Positions 1 to 7,022 of a stretch of 11,624 nt of DNA are shown here, one piece after another. How positions within the stretch are numbered: position 1 is the first letter of the stretch; every line of letters begins with the position of its first letter. The notes below the pieces were generated by a model. That model searched no databases. It saw nothing but the letters and a program-made list of their open reading frames with translations, and was not told the origin of the DNA. The stretch is from COE1 sp045579665 (lineage in GTDB: Bacteria; Bacillota; Clostridia; Lachnospirales; Lachnospiraceae), in the NCBI GenBank assembly GCA_045579665.1, contig JAZNMO010000183.1, forward strand, positions 1 to 11,624, written 5' to 3'. Both the position numbers and the translations under genes were made by a program.

Positions 1-269
1 AATGCACCATAAATAGAGCTGTCACCGTGAGGGTGATATTTACCCATGGTATCACCGACGATACGGGCACTCTTTCTATGAGGCTTATCCGGACCGTTGT
101 TCAACTCAATCATGGAGAATAAAACTCTACGCTGTACAGGCTTTAATCCATCTCTTACATCAGGCAAAGCTCGAGAAGCGATAACGCTCATGGCATAGTC
201 AATATATGACTTTTCCATGGTTTTTTGAAGATCGACTTCTTCTATTTTGTCGAAAATATTGTCTTCCAT
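1..269 (-). CDS. gyrA: DNA gyrase subunit A, N-terminal part (runs off the left edge)
   Basis: GyrA is the breakage-reunion subunit of DNA gyrase, which works with GyrB to introduce negative supercoils. Only the first 89 codons are present. They begin MEDNIFDKIEEVDLQKTMEK and include YIDYAMSVIASRALPDVRDG, KPVQRRVLFSM and the start of the quinolone-resistance region, KYHPHGDSSIYGA. The catalytic tyrosine lies outside the window. The ATG at 269 is preceded by a purine-rich site (GAGAGGAAA, minus strand). The gene begins 41 bases after the gyrB stop in the same direction, so co-transcription is likely. Residue 84 (Escherichia coli Ser83) is Ser, but residue 88 (E. coli Asp87) is Gly. Identification is secure from sequence and position. 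Confidence 0.97.
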   Translation of the reverse strand, partial: MEDNIFDKIEEVDLQKTMEKSYIDYAMSVIASRALPDVRDGLKPVQRRVLFSMIELNNGPDKPHRKSARIVGDTMGKYHPHGDSSIYGA

Positions 270-310
270 TCTCTATTTCCTCTCTATCCGGTAGTCACTA
301 CCACCGTTTC

Positions 311-2227
311 TTAGATATCCTTTGTTGCATACTTAGCATTTGCCTCGATGAACTCTCTTCTTGGCTCTACCTTATCTCCCATAAGAGTAGTAAATGTCAA
401 ATCAATCTCAGACTCTGCTTCTTCATTCATGTTAACCTTTAATAGGATTCTCTTCTCCGGGTCCATAGTTGTATCCCAAAGCTGGTCTGCATCCATCTCT
501 CCAAGACCTTTGTAACGCTGAATCTTATTGTTCTGATCACGTCCCACCTCGTCTAAGATAGCGGATAACTCTTCATCAGAGTACGCATACCATGTCTTTT
601 TATTCTTCTCAAGCTTATAAAGTGGTGGCTTTGCCAAATATACATAGCCCTGTTTGATTAACTCCGGCATAAAACGATACAGGAATGTTAACATCAAGGT
701 TGCAATATGCGCACCGTCTACGTCGGCATCAGTCATAATAATAATCTTATGATATCTAAGCTTTGAAATATCAAAGTCATCATGGATACCGGTACCAAAT
801 GCAGTTATCATTGCCTTAATTTCTGCATTGGCATATATTTTATCTAATCTTGCCTTCTCTACATTCAAAATCTTACCACGAAGTGGAAGGATAGCCTGTG
901 TTGCACGATCTCTTGCTGTCTTTGCACTACCACCAGCGGAATCTCCCTCTACGATAAAGATTTCACAATTCTTAGGGTCCTTATCTGAACAATCTGCAAG
1001 CTTACCAGGTAAGGCCATACCCTCTAAGGCTGTCTTTCTTCTGGTTAAATCTCTTGCCTTTCTTGCGGCCTCTCTTGCTCTTTGTGCTAAGATGGACTTC
1101 TCACAAATCTGCTTTGCAACAGCAGGATTCTGCTCTAAGAAGTATGTAAGCTGCTCACTTACGATACTATCAACAGCACCTCTCGCCTCTGAATTACCAA
1201 GCTTCTGTTTTGTCTGACCTTCAAACTGAGGGTCCTCAATCTTAATAGATACGATAGCGGTTAAACCTTCACGGATATCGTCACCACTTAAGTTTGCCTC
1301 ATTTTCCTTCAAAAGCTTGAAGCTTCTAGCGTAATCATTAAATGTCTTTGTTAAAGCATTTCTAAAACCTACAAGATGTGTACCACCCTCAGGTGTATTG
1401 ATATTATTAACAAAGCTGTATGCACTCTCCACAAAGGAGTCATTGTGCTGCATAGCAACCTCTACATATACATTATTCTTCTTACCCTCAAAGTACAAAA
1501 CATTCTCATAAAGAGGTGTCTTACTCTTATTAAGGTAAGTTACAAACTCACTGATACCACCCTCGTAATGGAAGGTCTTCTCTATAGGACCATCCTCCGG
1601 TCTCAAATCACGAAGCACAATCTTAAGATTCTTTGTTAAGAATGCCATCTCACGTAATCTCTGCTTCAATACATCGTAATCATATACAGTATCTTCAAAG
1701 ATGGTATCATCCGGTAAGAACGTAACCTTTGTACCCGTCTTCTCCATAGGACACTCACCAATCTCCTTCAATGGATAGCAAACATGCCCTCTCTCATATC
1801 TTTGCTTATATATCTTTCCACCCTGACAAATCTCAACCTCAAGCCAGTTAGAAAGCGCATTTACAACAGACGCACCTACACCGTGAAGTCCGCCGGATAC
1901 CTTATATCCTCCACCACCGAACTTTCCACCTGCATGAAGAATTGTAAAAACAACCTCAACTGCCGGAATACCTGCCTTCTTGTTGATACCAACCGGAATA
2001 CCTCGTCCATTATCAATAACCGTTATGGAATTATCAGGATTAATTGTTACATCAATTGTATCGCAATAGCCTCCCAATGCTTCGTCAACCGCATTATCTA
2101 CAATCTCATATACCAGATGATGCAATCCTCTCGAAGAAGTACTACCAATATACATACCGGGTCTCTTTCTAACTGCTTCAAGACCCTCCAGTATTTGGAT
2201 TTGATCTGCTCCGTATTCAGTACTCAT
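311..2227 (-). CDS. gyrB: DNA gyrase subunit B
   Basis: GyrB is the ATPase subunit of DNA gyrase and drives negative supercoiling with GyrA. The 638 residues are full length for the Gram-positive form. The GHKL ATPase domain shows EIVDNAVDEA (Asn45), IDNGRGIP (Asp72) and GGLHGVG (112-118). QTKQKLGN (338-345) carries the lysine that reaches the ATP. The TOPRIM domain has EGDSAGGSA (427-435, with catalytic Glu427) and TDADVDG (Asp500 and Asp502 bind metal). PLRGKILNVEKA and QRYKGLGEMDADQLW are typical of GyrB, not merely of ParE. The ATG at 2227 has a GGAGG site 6 bases upstream, and the gene starts 12 bases after the recF stop, so it is tightly coupled to recF. In B. subtilis a small gene, remB, lies between recF and gyrB; it is absent here. 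Confidence 0.98.
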   Translation of the reverse strand: MSTEYGADQIQILEGLEAVRKRPGMYIGSTSSRGLHHLVYEIVDNAVDEALGGYCDTIDVTINPDNSITVIDNGRGIPVGINKKAGIPAVEVVFTILHAGGKFGGGGYKVSGGLHGVGASVVNALSNWLEVEICQGGKIYKQRYERGHVCYPLKEIGECPMEKTGTKVTFLPDDTIFEDTVYDYDVLKQRLREMAFLTKNLKIVLRDLRPEDGPIEKTFHYEGGISEFVTYLNKSKTPLYENVLYFEGKKNNVYVEVAMQHNDSFVESAYSFVNNINTPEGGTHLVGFRNALTKTFNDYARSFKLLKENEANLSGDDIREGLTAIVSIKIEDPQFEGQTKQKLGNSEARGAVDSIVSEQLTYFLEQNPAVAKQICEKSILAQRAREAARKARDLTRRKTALEGMALPGKLADCSDKDPKNCEIFIVEGDSAGGSAKTARDRATQAILPLRGKILNVEKARLDKIYANAEIKAMITAFGTGIHDDFDISKLRYHKIIIMTDADVDGAHIATLMLTFLYRFMPELIKQGYVYLAKPPLYKLEKNKKTWYAYSDEELSAILDEVGRDQNNKIQRYKGLGEMDADQLWDTTMDPEKRILLKVNMNEEAESEIDLTFTTLMGDKVEPRREFIEANAKYATKDI

Positions 2228-2239
2228 ATGATTCCTCCA

Positions 2240-3325
2240 TTAATTTTCACATGTTACAGTTGCATTTGAAACCTTAAATATCTTATTGATTTCAAATCTG
2301 TTATTTACAAACTCCTCCAACCCGGTACAGGTAATAATCGTCTGAATATCTCCTATACTGTTCAAAAGATAATTTTGTCTGTTACTATCAAGCTCCGATA
2401 ACACATCGTCCAATAATAATAACGGTGTGTCCTTCGTAATCTTCTTCACCAACTCTATCTCTGACAACTTCAAAGAAAGGGCTGCTGTTCTCTGCTGTCC
2501 CTGCGAACCAAACTTTCTAATATCGATATCACCAACCATAAAGCTAAAATCATCTCTATGTGGTCCCGTACTGGTCATCTTAAGACGAATGTCCCTCTCC
2601 TGACCACGACTTAGCTCACGCTCATAGTCCTCAATCCGGCAATCCGGCTCATATCGAATCACCAGCTCTTCCTTGCCACCCGATAATTTCTTATGTATGT
2701 CATAGATAATCTCATTTAACTGCTTTACAAAGGTAGCTCTTCTTTCCATAATCTTGCTTCCATAAGACACCAGCTGGGAATCCCAGATAGATAAGGTATC
2801 CTTAAGCCCCGGATTAAAGTATAGCTCCTTTAACAGCTTATTTCTCTGATTCACAATCTTGTTATAATTATTCAAATTATACAGATAAAAGCTATCCAGC
2901 TGACAAAGCTCCATGTCCACAAATCTTCTGCGCTCTGCCGGACCATTCTTAATAATGGATAAATCCTCAGGCGAAAAAAATACAATATTCAACATGCCTA
3001 ACAGCTCTGCAGCCTTCTTAATCTTCTGTCCGTTAATGGCAATTCCCTTAGATTTACTCTTTCTAAGGTGCATATCCACACGATTCTCCAGCTCATCCTT
3101 AATGACATAGGTTCTGATATGTGCTTCCTCTGCATTGAAATTCACAATATCCTTGTCCTTACTGCCCTTATGTGACTTCGTAGTCGCTGACAGATAGATT
3201 GCCTCTAATATATTCGTCTTTCCCTGTGCGTTATCACCGTATAAAATATTGGTTCCGGCATCAAAGGTCATTGCTAAAGACTCATAATTTCTAAAATTTT
3301 CAAGTTCAAGCGATTTTATCAGCAT
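2240..3325 (-). CDS. recF: DNA replication and repair protein RecF
   Basis: RecF is an SMC-like ATPase that binds gapped DNA with RecO and RecR and helps load RecA at stalled forks. The 361 residues are normal for the family. Walker A is GDNAQGKT (30-37), the ABC signature region is FGSQGQQRT (272-280), Walker B is LLLLDD (302-307), and the D-loop is SELD (310-313). TGPHRDDF (253-260) is a RecF hallmark. The start MLIKSLELENFRNY matches family starts, with AGGAAG just upstream on the minus strand. It lies 29 bases after yaaA, and its TAA stop sits directly before the gyrB ribosome-binding site, so it belongs in the dnaA-to-gyrA transcription block. Confidence 0.97.
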   Translation of the reverse strand: MLIKSLELENFRNYESLAMTFDAGTNILYGDNAQGKTNILEAIYLSATTKSHKGSKDKDIVNFNAEEAHIRTYVIKDELENRVDMHLRKSKSKGIAINGQKIKKAAELLGMLNIVFFSPEDLSIIKNGPAERRRFVDMELCQLDSFYLYNLNNYNKIVNQRNKLLKELYFNPGLKDTLSIWDSQLVSYGSKIMERRATFVKQLNEIIYDIHKKLSGGKEELVIRYEPDCRIEDYERELSRGQERDIRLKMTSTGPHRDDFSFMVGDIDIRKFGSQGQQRTAALSLKLSEIELVKKITKDTPLLLLDDVLSELDSNRQNYLLNSIGDIQTIITCTGLEEFVNNRFEINKIFKVSNATVTCEN

Positions 3326-3354
3326 CCTGCTTCCTGCCTTTCAAAACTATCTGG

Positions 3355-3567
3355 CTATGGGCACTTAATCTGAATCGTCTGTCCCTCAAAGGTAACGATA
3401 TCTCCATCTACAAGCTTTTTACCACGCTGTGTCTCTGTCACTCCATTTACCTGTACAAGACCATCCTGCACTGCAAACTTTGCCTCTACACCGGACTCTA
3501 CCAAGCCGGCTGCCTTCAACGCCTGGCCAAGCTTAATAAAATCATCTTTCAAAAATAAGAATTCCAT
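3355..3567 (-). CDS. yaaA: S4-domain RNA-binding protein YaaA (RlbA)
   Basis: This small S4-domain protein always sits between dnaN and recF in Firmicutes. In B. subtilis it has been linked to 50S ribosomal subunit maturation. The 70 residues are essentially one S4 fold: FIKLGQALKAAGLVESG, then AKFAVQDGLVQVNG and ETQRGKKLVDGD, the usual S4 helix pair and turn. The ATG at 3567 has only a distant GAAAGG about 12 bases upstream, suggesting modest translation or an extended SD interaction. It lies 76 bases after dnaN and 29 before recF, all in one direction. The family call is firm; the precise ribosomal role is taken from the B. subtilis homologue. Confidence 0.93.
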   Translation of the reverse strand: MEFLFLKDDFIKLGQALKAAGLVESGVEAKFAVQDGLVQVNGVTETQRGKKLVDGDIVTFEGQTIQIKCP

Positions 3568-3643
3568 AACTAATAATTGCCTTTCAAACTACAACTTAAA
3601 CAATATTATCTCAATTTATACGCTCATCGTAAAGCGCATCATA

Positions 3644-4753
3644 TTAACCAACAGAACTAAATGTAACCGGAAGAATCAGATAGTTGTAACTTCCCTGTTC
3701 ATCCTTAATATAGCAAGGAGCCTTAGGATTCAACAGCTTAATATCAATCTCTTCATCATCAATTACCTTCAATGCATCGATTAAGAACTTTGGATCAAAT
3801 CCAATCATCAGATCCTTTCCACTCTTAACGATATCAATCTCCTCGTCAAGACTACCAATAATGGAATTCATCTTAAGCTCCATGACATCATCCTGAATAT
3901 TCATAATAATAGGCTTCTTATCACCTTCCTTAACAAGAAGTGTAGAACGGTCAATACAGCCTAATAACTCCTTCTTGTTAATCTTAACTCTTGTTTCATA
4001 ATCAGCAGAAAGAATATTATCAATCTTCAAATACTCTCCCTCAATTAAACGGGATACAACAGTTGTATTATCAAACTCAAATAAAATATGCTTGCTGGTA
4101 AAGAAAATATTAACATCCTTATCAGTATCACCTGATAAAATCTTACTGATTTCGTTTAATGTCTTACCCGGTACAATTACCTTCTTGTTAGAATAAGAAT
4201 TTTTCAGATTTACCTTTCTGAGAGAAATTCTTAATCCATCTGAAGAAACAACCTTTAATACATCATCCTGAATTTCAAATAATTCACCTGTCAAAATCTT
4301 ATTATTGAAGTTATCAGCAATAGAGAAAATAGTCTGTCTGATAATTTCCTTCAACGTAAACTGAGAAATACAAATAGAATCATTTCTCTCAATCTGCGGT
4401 AAATAAGAGAAATCCTCTCCTGATTTACCTACAATGCTAAACTTAGCCTTCTCGCAAGTAATATTTGCTTTAAAGCTGGCATCTGTTTCAATCGTAACTT
4501 CATTGTCAGGAACCTTTCTTACAATATCTAAGAAAATCTTTGCATCTAAAGCAATAATTCCCTTCTCTACAATCTCGCCTTCAATAATTGTTTCTATACC
4601 TAACTCCATATCATTTGCAGTTAAGGTAATTTGTCCTTTTGTTGCATCTATTAAGATACATTCCAAAATAGACATCGTTGTTTTACTTGGTACAGCCTTG
4701 GAAACGGTATTAACACCGTTTAGTAAATTTGTTTTTGAACATATCAATTTCAT
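3644..4753 (-). CDS. dnaN: DNA polymerase III sliding clamp (beta subunit)
   Basis: The beta clamp is a ring-shaped homodimer that holds DNA polymerase III on DNA and recruits repair and regulatory proteins. The protein begins MKLICSKTNLLNGVNTVSKAV and has the three clamp subdomains, with internal blocks such as FDPKFLIDALKV and the C-terminal strand YLILPVTF. Two in-frame ATGs exist, at 4759 and 4753. The strong site GAAGGGAG (4762-4769) leaves only 2 bases before the first ATG but 8 before the second. Clamps usually begin with MKL or MKI, so I place the start at 4753, giving 369 residues. The end, TFSSVG, is a little longer than the common ending at RL. The origin half-site and the probable promoter lie upstream. 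Confidence 0.95.
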   Translation of the reverse strand: MKLICSKTNLLNGVNTVSKAVPSKTTMSILECILIDATKGQITLTANDMELGIETIIEGEIVEKGIIALDAKIFLDIVRKVPDNEVTIETDASFKANITCEKAKFSIVGKSGEDFSYLPQIERNDSICISQFTLKEIIRQTIFSIADNFNNKILTGELFEIQDDVLKVVSSDGLRISLRKVNLKNSYSNKKVIVPGKTLNEISKILSGDTDKDVNIFFTSKHILFEFDNTTVVSRLIEGEYLKIDNILSADYETRVKINKKELLGCIDRSTLLVKEGDKKPIIMNIQDDVMELKMNSIIGSLDEEIDIVKSGKDLMIGFDPKFLIDALKVIDDEEIDIKLLNPKAPCYIKDEQGSYNYLILPVTFSSVG

Positions 4754-4761
4754 GTGCATAA

Positions 4762-4769
4762 CTCCCTTC
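4762..4769 (-). promoter_or_regulatory. dnaN ribosome-binding site that selects the second ATG
   Basis: On the minus strand this reads GAAGGGAG. It is 8 bases from the ATG at 4753 but only 2 bases from the ATG at 4759, which is too close for efficient initiation. It therefore supports the shorter N-terminus, MKLICSK. Confidence 0.75.
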
Positions 4770-4796
4770 GGTGTAAAATGAATAATGCGAAAGCAT

Positions 4797-4834
4797 CAAA
4801 AACATAAATATATAAATAATATATTCTTAATATT
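4797..4834. other. AT-rich DNA unwinding element (predicted)
   Basis: The stretch is almost entirely A and T and contains runs such as AAATATATAAATAATATATT. It directly follows the DnaA-trio motif on the minus strand. Position, composition and order match the B. subtilis unwinding element between dnaA and dnaN. That the duplex melts here is inference. Confidence 0.65.
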
Positions 4835-4836
4835 CA

Positions 4837-4863
4837 TAGTAATAGGCGTGGAAATGTGAATAA
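4837..4863 (-). promoter_or_regulatory. Basal unwinding system: DnaA box, GC cluster and DnaA-trios
   Basis: Read on the minus strand from 4863 there is TTATTCACA (one mismatch to the DnaA box), a short linker, the GC-rich CCACGC (4846-4851), and three trinucleotides CTA-TTA-CTA (4845-4837). The A/T tract follows. In B. subtilis the same order of box, GC cluster and CTA-type trios (3'-GAT-5' on the bound strand) guides DnaA filament growth onto single-stranded DNA. The sequence is seen directly; the function is by analogy. Confidence 0.6.
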
Positions 4864-4928
4864 CCACTTCAACCCATTGATTTTAAAGGAACTGTGAAAA
4901 TCAGAACTTGTGAAAACATCCTAGAAAA

Positions 4929-4957
4929 ATTCTAAAGTTATTCAAATCAATTCACAA
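4929..4957 (-). promoter_or_regulatory. Candidate dnaN promoter
   Basis: On the minus strand the -35 TTGTGA (4957-4952) and the -10 TAGAAT (4934-4929) are 17 bases apart. They match sigma-A consensus at 4/6 and 5/6. Transcription would start near 4922 and run through the unwinding element into dnaN. Read-through from dnaA is also possible. Confidence 0.35.
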
Positions 4958-5035
4958 TGCCTTATGTGATGTAGGAGATGAACTTAAGAAGTAAAATGAA
5001 GTTATCCCAAAGTCATCAACATAGGTACCCACATG

Positions 5036-5067
5036 TTATCAACAGAAAAAATCAAAAGTTATCCACA
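5036..5067 (+). promoter_or_regulatory. DnaA boxes next to the dnaA stop codon
   Basis: TTATCCACA at 5059-5067 is a perfect DnaA box ending 2 bases before the dnaA stop codon (minus-strand TAA at 5072-5070). TTATCAACA at 5036-5044 differs at one position. Both point the same way, 23 bases apart start to start (about two helical turns). They are opposite in orientation to the box beside the trios. Confidence 0.8.
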
Positions 5068-5069
5068 TA

Positions 5070-6437
5070 TTATGATGGGGATATTTTCTTTTTGATGATT
5101 TCTATTTTATTGGCAAGCTCTTCATTGGTCTTAATATCCTTTTCAATCTTCTTATTACCATGCATGATGGTAGTGTGGTCTTTCTTGTTCAGCATCTTAG
5201 CGATAGCTTGGAAGGAAGTACCTGTCATATTATAAGTAAGATACATGAAAATTTGTCTTGGAAGAACATACTCGGAATTACGCTTCTTAGAGGTTAAGTC
5301 TTCCTTAGAAATATTAAAGTGCTCAGCAACAACATCCAGAATCAAAGAAGGTGTCACTTCACGAATCTGATCCGGATAAATAACATCCTTTAATGCATCT
5401 TCTGCAAGTGCAAGTGTGAGTTCCTTCTTATTTAAGCGTGCATTGGCAATTACCTTATTTAATGCACCTTCAAGCTCACGGATATTAGACTTAATATTGG
5501 TAGCAATATATTGAATAATTTCATCATCTACAGGACGGTCATAGGTTTCGGCATTCTTACGAAGAATTGCCATTCGTGTTTCGTAGTCAGGTGCCTGAAT
5601 ATCAGCAATCAATCCCCATTCGAAACGTGAACGGAAACGTTCTTCCAAGGTCTCCATTTCCTTAGGCGGCTTATCTGATGAAAGAATAATCTGCTTACCA
5701 GCAGAATGAAGCACGTTAAAGGTGTGGAAAAATTCTTCCTGTGTAGATTCTTTTCCTATAATAAACTGTACGTCATCGACTAAGAGGACATCAACAGTTC
5801 TGTATTTATCACGAAGCTTTGTCATTGCAGCTGCATTACCGCTACGAATAGACTCAATTACTTCGTTTGTAAACTGCTCAGAGGTAACATATAAAACCTT
5901 AGTATTTGGATTCTGTTCTAATACAAAGTGACCAATCGAATGCATAAGGTGAGTCTTACCAAGTCCGGCTCCTCCATATAAATAGAGAGGATTGTATGCC
6001 TCGCCTGGAGATTCAGCAACTGCCAAAGCGGCAGAATGTGCAAACTTATTATTGCTTCCTACGACAAAAGTATCGAATTTGTACTTGCTGTTCAGATTAG
6101 CATTTTCATAATTAATATTAGAAATTCGGTTAGGAACAGGAGAGGACTCAGAACCATTGTCAGCCATAGCATCAGCAGAGTTCTCTGCAATAAAACTGAC
6201 ATCATATTGATGATTCATAAGCTCTGTAATCGTAACCTGAAAAATACTTCTGTACTTTGTCGTTATGTATTTAATCATATGAGACTGGTTGGCTGGAATG
6301 AGAATGGTTACAACATCATCCTTTACCTGAAAGAACTTCAATGGTTCAATCCAGGTTTTATAAGAAATGTCTGTTAAATCATACTCGCGTCTTACTATCT
6401 CCTTAATCTCATCCCAGTTTTCTCTGATTTCGTTCAT
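5070..6437 (-). CDS. dnaA: Chromosomal replication initiator DnaA
   Basis: DnaA is the AAA+ initiator that binds DnaA boxes, unwinds oriC and loads the helicase. The 455 residues hold all four domains. Domain I is 1-80 or so, followed by a short linker. The AAA+ core has Walker A GGAGLGKT (155-162), Walker B LLVDD (218-222), sensor 1 LSSDKPP (252-258), the arginine-finger stretch RFRSRFEWG and sensor 2 NIRELEGAL. The C-terminal helix-turn-helix has PRQIFMYL and KKDHTT. The usual GGRDHTT is NKKDHTT here, and the following VIHA is IMHG. The base-contacting Arg394 and Asp-His-Thr-Thr (420-423) are kept. The ATG at 6437 has AGAGGT 5 bases upstream. DnaA boxes flank the gene on both sides, so autoregulation is likely. 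Confidence 0.98.
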   Translation of the reverse strand: MNEIRENWDEIKEIVRREYDLTDISYKTWIEPLKFFQVKDDVVTILIPANQSHMIKYITTKYRSIFQVTITELMNHQYDVSFIAENSADAMADNGSESSPVPNRISNINYENANLNSKYKFDTFVVGSNNKFAHSAALAVAESPGEAYNPLYLYGGAGLGKTHLMHSIGHFVLEQNPNTKVLYVTSEQFTNEVIESIRSGNAAAMTKLRDKYRTVDVLLVDDVQFIIGKESTQEEFFHTFNVLHSAGKQIILSSDKPPKEMETLEERFRSRFEWGLIADIQAPDYETRMAILRKNAETYDRPVDDEIIQYIATNIKSNIRELEGALNKVIANARLNKKELTLALAEDALKDVIYPDQIREVTPSLILDVVAEHFNISKEDLTSKKRNSEYVLPRQIFMYLTYNMTGTSFQAIAKMLNKKDHTTIMHGNKKIEKDIKTNEELANKIEIIKKKISPS

Positions 6438-6480
6438 GCTATACCTCTGAATTTAAAATAATCTATAATGTTCCAGTCTT

Positions 6481-6509
6481 ATTGTAAACCATATGTGAAA
6501 AAATATCAA
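6481..6509 (-). promoter_or_regulatory. dnaA promoter (sigma-A type)
   Basis: On the minus strand the -35 TTGATA (6509-6504) and the -10 TACAAT (6486-6481) are exactly 17 bases apart, each with one or two mismatches to consensus. The start would be near 6474, giving a leader of about 35 bases. A one-mismatch DnaA box lies 40 bases upstream (6550-6558), and the spacer contains TTTTTCACA, a two-mismatch box. DnaA could therefore repress its own gene from here, as known in other bacteria. Confidence 0.65.
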
Positions 6510-6602
6510 ATAATAAAACTAAATAATTAAAACAATTATTTACACCAAATGTGAATAAAGTGGATGAGAAATACACACATATATATCATATAGTGTTTAA
6601 AT

Positions 6603-6621
6603 TGTGGATAAGTTATCCACA
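6603..6621. repeat. Palindromic double DnaA box
   Basis: TGTGGATAAGTTATCCACA is a perfect 19-base palindrome. It consists of two perfect DnaA boxes in opposite orientation separated by one G. The centres are 10 bases apart, close to one helical turn, so two DnaA molecules could bind the same face of the DNA. Confidence 0.93.
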
Positions 6622-6763
6622 TAGATGTGTAAAAAACATGAATAACTATTCTGAGGCATGATGAATCCATAGGCATGAGGATAACTATATCAACAAATTC
6701 CACAAGCATAAAGTGGACAAATTTAAGTGGTGTTAAGAATTATTCTGAAGGGTTTTTAACGAG

Positions 6764-6795
6764 TTATCCACAAGATATAAACATTTTGTGGATAA
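6764..6795. repeat. Inverted pair of perfect DnaA boxes
   Basis: TTATCCACA at 6764-6772 (plus) faces TGTGGATAA at 6787-6795 (minus) across a 14-base A/T-rich gap. The start-to-start distance is 23 bases, about two helical turns. Confidence 0.9.
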
Positions 6796-6888
6796 ATGTT
6801 ACTCCATGTGGATTTTTATCAAAATTGTGTGGAAAAGCTGTTGATAGATGCCTGTGAAGGTGAAATACTTTCGCAGTACATGACTGGA

Positions 6889-6897
6889 TTATCCACA
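6889..6897 (+). promoter_or_regulatory. Perfect DnaA box nearest rpmH
   Basis: TTATCCACA on the plus strand. It lies about 75 bases upstream of the rpmH -35 element, so it could couple DnaA binding to rpmH expression. That coupling is inference. Confidence 0.88.
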
Positions 6898-6970
6898 ACG
6901 AATCCACTAATTTTATGTCAATTTCTTTATTTTTTCCCAAATGTAATAAAGAAAAATCAATGTTTTTCCC

Positions 6971-6999
6971 TTGACTTGCAATTCGTTATCTTATATAAT
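6971..6999 (+). promoter_or_regulatory. Strong rpmH promoter
   Basis: The -35 TTGACT (6971-6976) and a perfect -10 TATAAT (6994-6999) are separated by 17 bases. The expected start is near 7006, giving a leader of about 118 bases before rpmH. It drives the rightward block and points away from the origin. Confidence 0.88.
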
Positions 7000-7022
7000 C
7001 TTTATGATATTTTCTAATACAA

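Larger units (their letters stand above)
4790..5069. other. oriC, dnaA-dnaN half (unwinding side)
   Basis: This is the non-coding stretch between the dnaA stop and the dnaN start. It holds a perfect DnaA box at 5059-5067, one-mismatch boxes at 5036-5044 (TTATCAACA) and 4855-4863 (minus-strand TTATTCACA), and looser matches at 5002-5010 and 5013-5021. An A/T-only run follows towards dnaN. In B. subtilis the equivalent gap holds the DNA unwinding element, so I infer the strands open here. The promoter of dnaN probably lies here too. No small gene or structured RNA was seen. Confidence 0.82.
6540..6900. other. oriC, rpmH-dnaA half (DnaA box cluster)
   Basis: This part of the dnaA-rpmH gap holds five perfect TTATCCACA boxes: 6603-6611 (minus), 6613-6621 (plus), 6764-6772 (plus), 6787-6795 (minus) and 6889-6897 (plus). 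Boxes with one mismatch lie at 6550-6558 (TTATTCACA), 6676-6684 (TTATCCTCA) and 6828-6836 (TTTTCCACA), all on the minus strand. The sequence is A/T-rich and no convincing gene is present. Short open frames here are not supported: they lack ribosome-binding sites and contain the boxes. By analogy with B. subtilis, this is the box-rich upstream half of a bipartite origin, and replication forks leave in both directions. Confidence 0.92.

Noticed and set aside
828..1217. Long antisense frame inside gyrB (129 codons), and similar antisense frames in recF, dnaN, dnaA and jag
   Set aside because: These lie opposite highly conserved genes, have no independent start signals and no recognisable domains. 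They are coding-strand shadows.
6603..6621. The 19-base palindrome read as a transcription terminator
   Set aside because: No T-tract follows on either strand, the stem is A/T-rich, and the halves are exact DnaA boxes.
6675..7017. Overlapping plus-strand open frames (60 and 73 codons) inside the dnaA-rpmH gap
   Set aside because: They have no ribosome-binding site, contain consensus DnaA boxes and the rpmH promoter, and the translations look like random A/T-rich sequence. The origin explains the stretch.
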